Below the pieces are notes generated by a model. It ran no database searches. It was not told the DNA's origin and saw only the letters and a program-made list of their open reading frames with translations. A DNA stretch of 42,954 bases, from positions 1 to 42,954 of the forward strand of contig NZ_VLOG01000017.1 in the NCBI RefSeq assembly GCF_007655305.1, read 5' to 3'. Positions within the stretch are counted from its first letter, which is position 1, and each line of letters starts with the position of its first letter. Source of the DNA: Algoriphagus algorifonticola. GTDB taxonomy: Bacteria > Bacteroidota > Bacteroidia > Cytophagales > Cyclobacteriaceae. Made by a program: the position numbers and the translations under genes. Below are positions 1 to 8,287 of this stretch, in pieces.

Positions 1-752
1 TTGTCGTGGCAAAGCTTCCCCCCTTATGCCAGCCCACGCCCCGCTGCCACGACCTCCCACCGCACCCTTACGAATATTGGTATTGCGTGATTCCTAAAAA
101 ATATCCGCATTTTGGATTTCTACCTCCCCCAGCCCCTCCTCTAGGAGGGGAGCGGACACAAACCCGTAAACTTATTTTAGGACGAGTTAATTTGAAAAAT
201 CCCCCTTGCCCCCTTTATAAAAGAGGGAATTGATCCTGCTCAGATTTAAGGCTTTAAGATCAAAAAATTAACCTCTTCAAAGCCTAAAAGGCTTTAACTT
301 TTCAATAGCCACGCCTGAGGCGCGCAGGCCCGAGTGAAACCTGGGGTATAAATGCGAACAATAATCAACCCAGCGCTGGCGCAGAATTTTCAATATGAAA
401 CAATGCCATCGTGCCAGCAAGATATCCGAGAAACATTGTGTAAATATTCAATCCCGTAGGGATTTGAGCTAGGTAGAATAACGGCTCTGAGAATCCTTTC
501 CATGCCGTAGGTATGGAACATGGTGTCCAAAAGTTCAATTATAGCTAGACTATTTTTAGCTTTTGAAAACATTTGAATTAATCGGAATACAAATCCTACG
601 ATAAGAGCTCGAGATTGCTCCCGATAATATCGCGGACTAGAGCAGCTATAGCATCAATAAACCATCTTTTCGGATTTCTCCCTCCGGAATTCTGATTTTT
701 CCAAACTTCCTTTTGTAGATTGGAGTTTGAATTTAGTAAACCCAAATAACGA
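1..752. other. Gene-free block of palindromic repeats
   Basis: No convincing gene is seen in the first 752 bases. The block contains several inverted repeats: GTCGTGGCA at 3-11 is repeated inverted at 45-53, CCCCTCCT/AGGAGGGG forms a palindrome at 133-150, a C-rich then G-rich segment lies at about 205-231, a mini-hairpin CGCC-TGA-GGCG lies at 312-322, and two GTA-loop hairpins lie at 450-518. This looks like layered, decayed mobile palindromes between genes. No promoter with a full TAnnTTTG element was seen just before the gene at 753. Confidence 0.6.
450..518. repeat. Two REP-like hairpins with GTA loops
   Basis: Two hairpins share a three-base GTA loop. AATCCC-GTA-GGGATT (450-464) has a perfect 6-bp stem. 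TTCCATGCC-GTA-GGTATGGAA (498-518) has a 9-bp stem with one G-T wobble. The short stem and identical loop recall REP-type mobile palindromes, but this family differs in sequence from the elements around the transposase near 27.6 kb. Confidence 0.5.
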
Positions 753-2384
753 ATGAATTCCCCAAGTAAAACTGAACCAAAAGATTTCGGCCAACTCCTC
801 ACTGAATTGCAGGAAAAATACAAACTTGTAAAACAGGGTGGAGGACCAAAAAGAATTGCCAAAGAGCATGAAAAAGGTAAATTAACCGCCAGAGAAAGAA
901 TCGATTACCTGATCGATGAGCAATCGGATTTTTTAGAAATAGGGGCTTTTGCAGCTGATGGGATGTATGAGGAAGAAGGCGGCTGTCCCTCTGCAGGTGT
1001 TGTCACAGGAATCGGATATGTCCGTGGTAGAATGTGCGTGATCGTCGCCAATGATGCCACAGTTAAAGCCGGAGCCTGGTTTCCTATGACTGCCAAGAAA
1101 AATTTGAGGGCACAGGAAGTTGCCATGGAAAATCGACTTCCTATCATATATCTGGTAGATAGTGCAGGTGTGTTTTTGCCTATGCAAAATGAGATTTTTC
1201 CAGACAAGGAGCACTTCGGCAGGCAGTTTAGAAATAATGCGAAAATGTCTTCTCTAGGTATTGTTCAAGTGGCAGCTATCATGGGAAGTTGCGTAGCAGG
1301 CGGAGCATATTTACCCATCATGTCCGATGAAGCTATGATTGTAGATAAGACAGGTTCCATATTCTTGGCCGGCTCTTACTTAGTGAAAGCAGCAATCGGC
1401 GAGTCTGTAGATAATGAGACTCTTGGAGGAGCTACTACCCATTGTGAAATTTCAGGGGTGACTGACAACAAATATGACTCTGACCAGGATTGTCTGGATG
1501 CTATCAAGAATATTTTTGACAAGCTTGGAGCATCTGAAAATGCAGGTTTTGATAGATCAGAACCTAAAGATCCCGGTTTTTCGGGTGAAGAGCTGTTGAA
1601 GAAATTCCCATTGGACAGAGTAAAGCCCTACGATATGCTTGAAGTGATTTCAGGCCTTGTAGATGCCGGGGAGTTTGATGAGTACAAGAAAGATTATGGG
1701 AAAACCCTGATTTGTGGAACAGCACGAATCGATGGTTGGGCTGTAGGAATAGTAGCCAATCAAAGAAAGATTGTAAAAACTGCAAAAGGTGAAATGCAGA
1801 TGGGAGGCGTTATCTATTCTGATTCTGCAGATAAAGCGGCTCGTTTCATCATGAACTGCAATCAACGCAAAATTCCTTTGGTCTTTCTGCAGGATGTCAG
1901 CGGCTTTATGGTAGGAAGTAAAGCGGAGCATGGCGGAATTATCAAAGACGGTGCGAAAATGGTGAATGCCATGGTCAACTCGGTTGTACCGAAATTCACC
2001 ATTGTTCTAGGGAATTCTTACGGAGCGGGCAATTATGCCATGTGTGGGAAAGCCTATGATCCAAGACTGATTTATTCCTGGCCGACAGCACAAATGGCGG
2101 TAATGTCTGGTGCTTCAGCAGCTAAAACTTTGCTTCAGATTAAAGTTTCTTCATTGAAAAAGGCAGGTAAACAAGAGATCACTCCGGAAGAGGAGAAGGA
2201 ACTATTGGACGAAATCACCAATAAGTACAATGAGGAGTTGAGTCCATATTACGCTGCTGCCAGATTGTGGGTTGATGGGGTGATAGATCCCCGAGAAACC
2301 AGAAAGGTGATATCCATGGGAATTAAAGCAGCTAATCACAATCCTATTATGGAAAGATTTAATGTGGGTGTTATTCAAACCTAA
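753..2384 (+). CDS. Acyl-CoA carboxylase, carboxyltransferase (beta) subunit
   Basis: A 543-residue protein of the biotin-dependent carboxyltransferase family, closest in pattern to methylcrotonoyl-CoA carboxylase beta. It would move the carboxyl group from carboxybiotin to an acyl-CoA in the cytoplasm. Visible family features are the N-terminal KLTARERIDYLID segment, a first crotonase-like half with GSCVAGGAYLP (about residues 179-189), and a second half with DVSGFMVG, GNSYGAGNYAMCG and the C-terminal ARLWVDGVIDPRETR. The ATG start is clear and length matches the family. The biotin carboxylase subunit is not adjacent, so the exact acyl-CoA substrate (methylcrotonyl, propionyl or other) is not fixed; a methylmalonyl-CoA epimerase at 23049 shows that propionate metabolism also occurs. 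Confidence 0.9.
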   Translation: MNSPSKTEPKDFGQLLTELQEKYKLVKQGGGPKRIAKEHEKGKLTARERIDYLIDEQSDFLEIGAFAADGMYEEEGGCPSAGVVTGIGYVRGRMCVIVANDATVKAGAWFPMTAKKNLRAQEVAMENRLPIIYLVDSAGVFLPMQNEIFPDKEHFGRQFRNNAKMSSLGIVQVAAIMGSCVAGGAYLPIMSDEAMIVDKTGSIFLAGSYLVKAAIGESVDNETLGGATTHCEISGVTDNKYDSDQDCLDAIKNIFDKLGASENAGFDRSEPKDPGFSGEELLKKFPLDRVKPYDMLEVISGLVDAGEFDEYKKDYGKTLICGTARIDGWAVGIVANQRKIVKTAKGEMQMGGVIYSDSADKAARFIMNCNQRKIPLVFLQDVSGFMVGSKAEHGGIIKDGAKMVNAMVNSVVPKFTIVLGNSYGAGNYAMCGKAYDPRLIYSWPTAQMAVMSGASAAKTLLQIKVSSLKKAGKQEITPEEEKELLDEITNKYNEELSPYYAAARLWVDGVIDPRETRKVISMGIKAANHNPIMERFNVGVIQT

Positions 2385-2407
2385 AGATTAATTGATTATT
2401 TTCATTT

Positions 2408-3250
2408 ATGAGTGAATTGTCAGCCTCTGAATTAAACGCCTTAGTTTCCTTGCTTGACGATACAGACCTTGAAGTCAAAAATCATGTAAGGGAGCGGATT
2501 ATATCCTTGGGAACTGAGATCATTCCCTACTTGGAAAAAAAGTGGGAAAATAGTTTTAATCCGGAGATCCAAAAAGAGATTGAAATTCTAGTCCATGACC
2601 TCCAGTTTTCTTTGGTGAAAAGAAGACTGGAGGAATGGAAAAATTCCGAGGATCAGGACTTGTTAACAGGGCTTTGGATTATCAATACCTACCAATATCC
2701 CGACTTGGAATTTGAAAAACTCAATGCGGAAATGCATCAGATCTATTTTGATGTATGGACTGCCTTTAGAAATGATTTGGAACCCTATGATCAAATCCGG
2801 ATCATCAATAATGTTCTCTTCAATACTTTGAGATTCGGAGCAAATACCAAAAATTTTCACTCTCCTGGAAATAGTATGCTATCCACCGTTTTGGATACTA
2901 AAAAGGGGAACCCTATTTCCTTGTGTGCTATCTACATGTTGGTGGCTAAAAAACTGGGACTCCCGATCTATGGAGTCAATTTGCCAAATTTATTTGTGCT
3001 GACTTACAAAACAGATGAATTGACTTTTTATATTAATGCCTTTAATAAAGGCTTGGTTTTTAGCAGGAAAGACATTCAGAATTACTTGAATCATCTGAAA
3101 ATTGAGCCAAAAGAAGAATACTTTGAGCCCACCGATAATCTTCAAATCATTATGAGAAGCTTGAGGAATCTGGGGAATTCTTTCGATAAACTTGGGGAAG
3201 CTGAAAAAGTAGATGAAATCAAGGAAATGTTGGCAATTCTAGAACCCTAA
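2408..3250 (+). CDS. SirB1-like transglutaminase-fold protein
   Basis: A 280-residue protein resembling the SirB1 family (transglutaminase-like fold, C-terminal helical repeats). The diagnostic core is residues about 155-200: an N-HSPGNSML segment, then KKGNPISLCAIYMLVAKKLGLPIYG-type sequence and VNLPNLFVL. In typical SirB1 proteins the last motif reads PGHF; here the histidine is replaced by Leu, so a papain-like catalytic triad is unlikely and the protein may be structural or regulatory. It starts 23 bp after the carboxylase gene, and its stop overlaps the convergent gene by 4 bp. The N-terminal 90 residues look helical and are not recognised beyond that. Function unknown. Confidence 0.75.
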   Translation: MSELSASELNALVSLLDDTDLEVKNHVRERIISLGTEIIPYLEKKWENSFNPEIQKEIEILVHDLQFSLVKRRLEEWKNSEDQDLLTGLWIINTYQYPDLEFEKLNAEMHQIYFDVWTAFRNDLEPYDQIRIINNVLFNTLRFGANTKNFHSPGNSMLSTVLDTKKGNPISLCAIYMLVAKKLGLPIYGVNLPNLFVLTYKTDELTFYINAFNKGLVFSRKDIQNYLNHLKIEPKEEYFEPTDNLQIIMRSLRNLGNSFDKLGEAEKVDEIKEMLAILEP

Positions 3251-3825
3251 AAGTTCTTCATGTTGCAACCCGTTGCTCTGACTGTTGCAGGACTGGGTTC
3301 TTCATTTCTCAGTACTTGATTGATTGCTCTTTCCAAAATTCTTTCCGAAACGGCTGATTCAGCTTGGGGATTGTTGTCGATGGCTCCTCTGTAAACCACG
3401 TTTAACCCTGACTCAGTATTCAGAATAATTAATGCTTCAGGAATTTTAGTAATATTCAATTGCTTAACCAAAACCTGTTCCTCATCAATCAGGTAATTCA
3501 TATTGAGTCCTGAGTCATCGACATATGATTTCAATACTTTTTGACTTTCAGGATCAATTTCTGATTCAGGATTGATAAGTACGAATCGAATCCCTTTGTT
3601 GGAATAGTTATTCCTCAATGCAATTAATCGTTTTTCATACATTTTGGAATACGGGCATTCTAGGCTGTGAAAAATTAACACCAGCGCTTTGCCACTGATT
3701 AAGCTTTTCAAGTCTGTACTTTTTCCGGTTACTGCATCTATCCTTTTTATGGATTGAAAAGTTTGGGAAAAGCTATTGAAATGGATTAAGCAGCAAAGAA
3801 TAGAAACAGCAAATATTTTTTTCAT
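3247..3825 (-). CDS. Secreted redoxin / thioredoxin-fold protein
   Basis: A 192-residue protein with an N-terminal signal peptide (MKKIFAVSILCCLIHF, cleavage probably near FSQ-TFQS) followed by an AhpC/TSA-like redoxin domain. The redox site lies in SLECPYSKMYEKR: only one cysteine of the usual CxxC is kept (CPYS), so it would work as a one-cysteine redoxin or as a non-redox relative. LNITKIPEALIIL carries the cis-proline loop typical of the fold, and VVYRGAIDN is the following strand seen in this family. A second cysteine lies near the C-terminus (CNMKNF). It is convergent with the SirB1-like gene, overlapping by 4 bp. Probably periplasmic or surface exposed; substrate unknown. Confidence 0.8.
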   Translation of the reverse strand: MKKIFAVSILCCLIHFNSFSQTFQSIKRIDAVTGKSTDLKSLISGKALVLIFHSLECPYSKMYEKRLIALRNNYSNKGIRFVLINPESEIDPESQKVLKSYVDDSGLNMNYLIDEEQVLVKQLNITKIPEALIILNTESGLNVVYRGAIDNNPQAESAVSERILERAINQVLRNEEPSPATVRATGCNMKNF

Positions 3826-3880
3826 CTGTTTATAATTTGTTTTTAGAGGTCAGATGGAATGCCCAAAATAATTATCCCCC

Positions 3881-3899
3881 TCCCGAAACAAGTTCGGGA
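3881..3899. repeat. Perfect hairpin TCCCGAA-N5-TTCGGGA
   Basis: A 7-bp perfect stem with loop ACAAG lies 38 bp past the stop of the phosphopantetheinyl transferase gene (minus strand). There is no T-run on either side, so a classical Rho-independent terminator is doubtful; it may be a small dispersed palindrome or a 3' stability hairpin. Confidence 0.45.
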
Positions 3900-3936
3900 C
3901 AAGTTGTGTGAGATTTTTCCTCATGGGCATTTCATA

Positions 3937-4566
3937 TTACCAAATGGTGTAAGTCAGAATCACGTCTCCAAGTACTTGTGCCTGCACCCGATAATGATGA
4001 TCCGCGTAATCTGTTCCTCTTATTTTTCCTTTAATCACAGTACTTCCTTTTTCAAAAGGCTCGAGTAGAATGTTGTCTCTGAAAGAAACTCCTTTTTTCC
4101 CTTGGCACTTGAAGATTGATTCTTTAGCAGACCAAGCAAGCGTGAAATGAACTGGATCATTCTCCAGAAAATCCAATTCATCTGGGTCTAAAAATCTTTT
4201 ACCGATTCTTAATATTTTCTCTCTCACAAAATCCATATCCATTCCTACGGGATATTCTCTATGGAAAATCGCACCGGCATATCCTTGAGTATGACTAAGA
4301 GACACATATCCGGAACCATTCATGGATTGGGATTTCCCGTGTTCGTCTTTAAAAAATCCGGGATAGGGGACAGAAAGGGAATCCAAAGCATCTTTGATCG
4401 CTACTCTCGCTGTAGACCACTCCCTTTTTTTCTCAGGATGAGAGATATTTGCCAAGGCAAGTTTCTCCCTAAAACTGAGGAAGTCCAGTTCATCCTCAGA
4501 GTAGTCATCAATTATCTTGATGGCTAAGGCAGAGGAACTATCAATTTTTTCTATTTTTGTTTGCAT
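3937..4566 (-). CDS. 4'-phosphopantetheinyl transferase superfamily protein
   Basis: A 209-residue Sfp/EntD-type enzyme that would transfer phosphopantetheine from CoA to a serine of a carrier protein. Family motifs are all present: SLSH (residues 89-92, CoA binding), VGMDMD (107-112, the Mg-binding acidic pair) and WSAKESIFK (145-153, with the catalytic Glu and Lys). Length fits the single-chain Sfp class. It is transcribed divergently from the WD40-DivIVA-folB operon with only 35 bp between start codons. No polyketide or NRPS gene lies in the window, so the target may be the fatty-acid carrier protein or a carrier elsewhere. Confidence 0.9.
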   Translation of the reverse strand: MQTKIEKIDSSSALAIKIIDDYSEDELDFLSFREKLALANISHPEKKREWSTARVAIKDALDSLSVPYPGFFKDEHGKSQSMNGSGYVSLSHTQGYAGAIFHREYPVGMDMDFVREKILRIGKRFLDPDELDFLENDPVHFTLAWSAKESIFKCQGKKGVSFRDNILLEPFEKGSTVIKGKIRGTDYADHHYRVQAQVLGDVILTYTIW

Positions 4567-4601
4567 AGGCCTGTAGGGCTAATCTAAGCATAAGGCAATA
4601 T

Positions 4602-5522
4602 ATGTCAAAAATTCAAGTAATTAAATCGCACACGCTAACTGGCCATAATGATTGTATATACGCATTGGCAGAAGGCTCGGATCCTCGCTATTTTTATACA
4701 GGTGCAGGAGATGGAATGGTAGTGGAGTGGGATTTGGATAATCCAAAGGATGGAAAACTAATTGCTAAGCTTCCCAACTCTGTATATTCATTGGCAGTTG
4801 ACAAGCAGCGGAACTATTTAGTCATTGGACATAATTTTGAAGGAATTCATTTGATTGATCTCCAGGAGAATAAAGAGCTTTGGTCGATTCAATTGACAGA
4901 TCAGGCGATCTTTGATATTCAGGTTTTAGGAGATGAGGTTTTTGTAGGAACAGGAGATGGAGTTTTAATCGTTGTTGATATCCCTTCAAAAAGCATCAAA
5001 AAGCATATTAAGCTATCCTCAAAAAGTATTCGGGTAATGGATATTGCCTTGGGGAAAAGGCATTTGGCTATAGGATTGTCTGACCATAGCATTAAGATTT
5101 TGGATTTGGCTAATGAATATCAGCCCATTGCTAATTTAACAGGGCATGCCAACTCGGTGTTTGCTTTGCGCTACTCTCCGGATGAAAAAATTCTGGTCAG
5201 TGGTGCTAGGGATGCACATTTGAAATTTTGGAGCGTAGATCCTTATGCATTATCTGAAGATATTGTAGCGCATATGTATGCAATCAATTATCTTTCATTT
5301 AAAGAAGATGGATCCATGCTGGTTACCTGCTCCATGGACAAGTCCATCAAAGTTTGGGGAACTGAAGAAAGAAAACTGCTAAAAGTCATAGATAAGGCCC
5401 GAAACGCAGGTCATGGCACCAGTATCAATAAGGTAGTTTGGAGTAGTTATACTCACGAAGTCATTTCTGTTTCTGATGATAGAAGCATTTCAATTTGGAA
5501 TATAGAACCACAACATACATGA
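4602..5522 (+). CDS. WD40-repeat protein
   Basis: A 306-residue beta-propeller protein without a signal peptide, so cytoplasmic. Repeats are visible at regular spacing: the N-terminal LTGHNDCIYALAEG with GMVVEWDLD, then repeats ending near ENKELWSIQ and HSIKILDLA, then LTGHANSVFALRYSPDEKILVSGA with AHLKFWSVD, followed by DKSIKVWG and a closing RSISIWNIE. About seven blades are likely, typical for one closed propeller. The stop codon overlaps the start of the DivIVA-domain gene (ATGA), implying translational coupling; the propeller could be a scaffold acting with that protein, but this is inference from position only. Specific partner unknown. Confidence 0.9.
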   Translation: MSKIQVIKSHTLTGHNDCIYALAEGSDPRYFYTGAGDGMVVEWDLDNPKDGKLIAKLPNSVYSLAVDKQRNYLVIGHNFEGIHLIDLQENKELWSIQLTDQAIFDIQVLGDEVFVGTGDGVLIVVDIPSKSIKKHIKLSSKSIRVMDIALGKRHLAIGLSDHSIKILDLANEYQPIANLTGHANSVFALRYSPDEKILVSGARDAHLKFWSVDPYALSEDIVAHMYAINYLSFKEDGSMLVTCSMDKSIKVWGTEERKLLKVIDKARNAGHGTSINKVVWSSYTHEVISVSDDRSISIWNIEPQHT

Positions 5523-6484
5523 AAATCACACCCGCAGCTATTCGTTCGCAATCATTCGAAACCTCCTTCAGAGGCTTTGAAAAAAAAGAAGTTACCGCAT
5601 TTTTGGATGAGGTCAGTCAGGTCGTAGAACAGCTCAATCAGGAAAACCTGGAATTGAAATCCAAACTGCAACAGGTGGAAGCTGAGGCCAAAAGGCTGAA
5701 GGATGTGGAGGATTCACTTTTTAGAACATTGAAAACTGCTGAGGATACCGGGGCGAGTATCATTGAAGAGGCCAATGAAGCTGCCGATCAGATTATCGCA
5801 GAAGCAAATCATACAGCAAAAAATGCCACAGCCCACGTTAATCAAATGATGGAGGAGGCAAAGAAAAAGGCAGAGGAAGATGCTGCTACCATTATTGGAG
5901 CTGCAGAAGCAAAAGCAAAAGAAACAATCATTGAGCTTCGCGAAAGCATGCAGGGACTGGTAAGGTCTTACGAAGGATTGGCAGAGCAAAGGGAAGCTTT
6001 GGTGAAAAGCTTGAAGCGAATTTCTCAGGACACTCTGAATCAATTGGATTTGGCAGAAGCTCATTATTCCAGAATCGATGCAAAAGCACACCAACGTGCC
6101 ATTGATGAACTCAGCAGGTCACATACATTTACTTTTGGAAATTTGGCCAATCTTGTCGCGCAAGCTCCTGAGCCACAACAGCCACAGGATGAATATGTGC
6201 CTGAATCTATAGACGAAGATCCATTGGAAGAAATGGAAACTGTAGAGGAAGCTATTGATTTGGAAATGCATGATAGTGCTCCGGATGTAGTGGAGGCTAA
6301 TGAGGAAGTTGAAGTAGGAAATGAAGAGAGGGAAGAGGAAGTAGAAGAAGTGGTAGATCAGGAGGAAGAAATTCAAGAAGAAGAACCTATCAAAGAAGAA
6401 ATAAAGGCTCAGGAAGTAAGGGAAGAAAATGAGTCGGAAGATCCAAAAAAGCAATCGGGTTCATTTTTTGATCAATTTGACTGA
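5519..6484 (+). CDS. DivIVA-domain coiled-coil protein with acidic tail
   Basis: A 321-residue protein starting at the ATG that overlaps the WD40 stop codon; a longer reading starting inside the WD40 gene is not supported. Residues 1-60 match the DivIVA N-terminal domain (MKITPAAIRSQSFETSF, then RGFEKKEVTAFLDEV), the part that in Gram-positive bacteria binds curved membrane. Residues about 35-200 are long helical coiled coil rich in Ala, Glu and Lys. Residues about 213-305 form a very acidic low-complexity tail dominated by Glu, followed by a basic-polar C-terminal segment ending FFDQFD. DivIVA proteins organise poles or division sites; the role in Bacteroidota is poorly known. The start of folB overlaps its stop by one base. 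Confidence 0.85.
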   Translation: MKITPAAIRSQSFETSFRGFEKKEVTAFLDEVSQVVEQLNQENLELKSKLQQVEAEAKRLKDVEDSLFRTLKTAEDTGASIIEEANEAADQIIAEANHTAKNATAHVNQMMEEAKKKAEEDAATIIGAAEAKAKETIIELRESMQGLVRSYEGLAEQREALVKSLKRISQDTLNQLDLAEAHYSRIDAKAHQRAIDELSRSHTFTFGNLANLVAQAPEPQQPQDEYVPESIDEDPLEEMETVEEAIDLEMHDSAPDVVEANEEVEVGNEEREEEVEEVVDQEEEIQEEEPIKEEIKAQEVREENESEDPKKQSGSFFDQFD

Positions 6485-6852
6485 TGGGAAAAGTTGCACT
6501 CGAAGGAATTGAGTTTCATGCCTATCACGGAGCCTATCCTGAAGAATCTATTTTAGGAAACCGCTTTACCTTGGATTTGGAATTAGAGACTAATTTCAAA
6601 AAAGCCATGCTGGAAGATGACTTGAATGCTACGGTAGATTATTCAAAATTGTATCAGATCATTAAGGCTAGAATGGATGTGAAAGTGAAGCTTTTGGAGC
6701 ATCTGGGGCATATGATTGTGACGGATATATTGCGAGCTTATCCCAGTACAACACAAATTCGACTGACCCTTAAAAAACATGGTCCAGCATTAGGCGGATT
6801 GGTAAAATATTCTGCCGTCCAAATTCAATATCCCGAAGATTACCAAGATTAA
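6484..6852 (+). CDS. folB: Dihydroneopterin aldolase
   Basis: A 122-residue enzyme of folate synthesis that converts dihydroneopterin to 6-hydroxymethyl-dihydropterin and glycolaldehyde. Seen in sequence: the N-terminal FHAYHGAYPEE (substrate-binding Tyr and Glu region), TVDYSKLYQII, KLLEHLGHMIV with the conserved Glu, and LKKHGPALGG near the C-terminus with the catalytic-type Lys. Length is normal for FolB. The ATG overlaps the stop of the DivIVA-domain gene (TGATG), and the next gene begins 2 bp after its stop, so it is the third gene of a four-gene operon whose members otherwise have no folate role. Confidence 0.93.
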   Translation: MGKVALEGIEFHAYHGAYPEESILGNRFTLDLELETNFKKAMLEDDLNATVDYSKLYQIIKARMDVKVKLLEHLGHMIVTDILRAYPSTTQIRLTLKKHGPALGGLVKYSAVQIQYPEDYQD

Positions 6853-6854
6853 CT

Positions 6855-7313
6855 ATGTATTCCAAAGCCGAGACTTCCCGAATCCGTAAGGATTTTTGGA
6901 TAGCCTTTGGGCAATATATGAAGCCTGTTCCCAATGCACAGGGAAGAAGAGTCAATTGGCCAAATTATAAGACGGGGATTAAGGATATTTATTTTCGGAT
7001 GAAGGCAGAAAGGGGATTTGCCTCAATAGGTATAGAAATTACCCATGCTGACGAAGAGTTTCAAGAGTTAATATTTGAGCAGTTTACCCAACTCCGGAAA
7101 ATTCTAGAATCCTGCACCCAAGAAAAGTGGGATTGGAAGCTCCATGTTGAAAACGAAGTAGGGCAAGTCATTTCAAAAATTGAGATGGTAAAAAAAGGTG
7201 TGAATGTGATGGAGAAGAAGGATTGGCCGGCTATCATTTCTTTTCTCAAGCCCAGAATTATTGCATTGGATGAATTTTGGGATTTGGTCAAGCCCGGTTT
7301 TGAGGATTTGTGA
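6855..7313 (+). CDS. DUF4268 domain-containing protein
   Basis: A 152-residue cytoplasmic protein that as a whole matches DUF4268, a family common in Bacteroidota. Recognisable stretches are RIRKDFWIAFGQYMKPVP near the start, GIKDIYFRMKAERGFASIGIEI in the middle and the C-terminal DWPAIISFLKPRIIALDEFW. No catalytic motif can be named; the fold is thought by some annotations to be related to restriction-endonuclease-like domains, but nothing here proves activity. It closes the WD40-DivIVA-folB operon, starting 2 bp after folB. Confidence 0.75.
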   Translation: MYSKAETSRIRKDFWIAFGQYMKPVPNAQGRRVNWPNYKTGIKDIYFRMKAERGFASIGIEITHADEEFQELIFEQFTQLRKILESCTQEKWDWKLHVENEVGQVISKIEMVKKGVNVMEKKDWPAIISFLKPRIIALDEFWDLVKPGFEDL

Positions 7314-7597
7314 TTTATTTAAGAATTATTCGGAAACTTGCTATAAGCCAGATTTTCCTTGTCAATCGAGACGGAAGCCGGAAGACCGATGACCGAAGTT
7401 TGCATTAATTGATCTTTAGAGCAGCCTTTAAGCCGATTTATTTTCCTACAGTATCAAAATCATCTAACCATACATTTCAATACAATAAACTAATCAAAAG
7501 TTAATATAATAGTATTTTAGAGGAGCCTCAGAATTGATAATTTATACAGGAGTCTATTTTAGCCTTGTTAATGATATCTTAGCCAAGATCTTCTGAT
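7314..7597. other. Intergenic region between convergent genes
   Basis: No gene is seen. A segment at about 7370-7402 (GACGGAAGCCGGAAGACCG followed by ATGACCGAAG) resembles one at about 22960-22985 (AGACCGAAGACGGA), so these are probably degenerate copies of one dispersed repeat. The rest is AT-rich with no clear terminator hairpin. Confidence 0.5.
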
Positions 7598-7627
7598 TTT
7601 CAGCTTTCAGCTTTCAAATTTCTGACT
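7598..7627 (-). repeat. Stop-linked AAAGCTG repeat array
   Basis: Read on the minus strand, the array starts at the stop codon of the DUF6265 gene and runs AGTCAGAAATTTGAAAGCTG followed by further GAAAGCTG units. It belongs to the same degenerate 7-8 bp family as the arrays at 8262, 17599, 23458 and 33291, and has the same sense orientation relative to its upstream gene. Confidence 0.6.
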
Positions 7628-8125
7628 TTAAAAATCGCCTTTTTGATATTCAAACTTCTCAACATGATCTCCGTTTTTGGACCTCATCAAAACCCAGACG
7701 CTCATTTGATCTCCAACTCGCTCCATGGTGAGCCCATCCAACCAAACTTTATTTTCTCCTACTTCTATAAGCCTAAACTCCGTCCATTCTTCATTTTCTT
7801 CCCATGGACTCAGGTCGGCTCCATAATGCTTTAGCTTTAAGGTAAAGGAATCACCAACCTCTACTAATTGAAAAAACTCAGTAAACTGTAATTTTCCATT
7901 ATTCCAAAATCTAAAAGTCCCCATCATTTGGCCATCTTTTTGGGGAAGCCAAACTTCCTCACATTCTCCTCCCAATCCTGTGCCCAACCAATAACCAGAA
8001 AGCCAATCCAGTTCGGATACTTTTCCTTTTCCCGGATTTTCATCGAGACTAAGGGTTTTTACTTCTTGGGAAAATGACTGAGCAGAAAAAAGAAATAAGG
8101 CGAGAGATAGAATGATTGACTTCAT
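7628..8125 (-). CDS. DUF6265 secreted protein
   Basis: A 165-residue protein; the ATG at 8125 gives a good signal peptide (MKSIILSLALFLFSAQSFSQ), whereas an upstream in-frame TTG only adds a poor extension. After the signal, the family core is visible: LDWLSGYWLGTGLGGECEEVW, then GQMMGTFRFW, FTEFFQLVEVGDSFTLKLKH and WLDGLTMERVG. The pattern suggests a small beta-barrel (lipocalin-like) in the periplasm or on the surface, with unknown ligand. The 3' end runs straight into a short repeat array rather than a terminator hairpin. Confidence 0.8.
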   Translation of the reverse strand: MKSIILSLALFLFSAQSFSQEVKTLSLDENPGKGKVSELDWLSGYWLGTGLGGECEEVWLPQKDGQMMGTFRFWNNGKLQFTEFFQLVEVGDSFTLKLKHYGADLSPWEENEEWTEFRLIEVGENKVWLDGLTMERVGDQMSVWVLMRSKNGDHVEKFEYQKGDF

Positions 8126-8261
8126 TTTGAATGGAATTTGATTCAAAATAAGAAATTAATCCTTAAAAAATTCACCTGGATCGGAGCCTGAATAGTGAAT
8201 CTTGAACAAATGGACTAAAACCAAAATCGGGAAACGGGCCAGGTGAAAACCCGATGTTCTC

Positions 8262-8287
8262 CAATTTTTAGCTTTCAGCCTTCATCC
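8262..8287 (-). repeat. Short stop-linked AAAGCTG repeat
   Basis: Minus-strand sequence after the stop of the IscA-like gene reads GGATGAAGGCTGAAAGCTAA, two units of the repeat family found after four other genes. It is the shortest member and would not stand out alone. Confidence 0.45.

Noticed and set aside
6..233. A 75-codon reading frame at the left edge
   Set aside because: Its sequence is Pro-rich because it crosses C-rich palindromic repeats; no family pattern, and the DNA is clearly repeat sequence.
5495..5518. Upstream ATG for the DivIVA-domain gene within the WD40 gene
   Set aside because: The DivIVA family begins MKITPxxI; the eight extra residues have no support and ATG 5519 forms a typical ATGA overlap.
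6119..6454. Minus-strand frame of 111 codons rich in Phe and Leu
   Set aside because: It is the antisense of the Glu-rich tail of the DivIVA-domain protein; GAA/GAG read backwards gives TTC/CTC codons.
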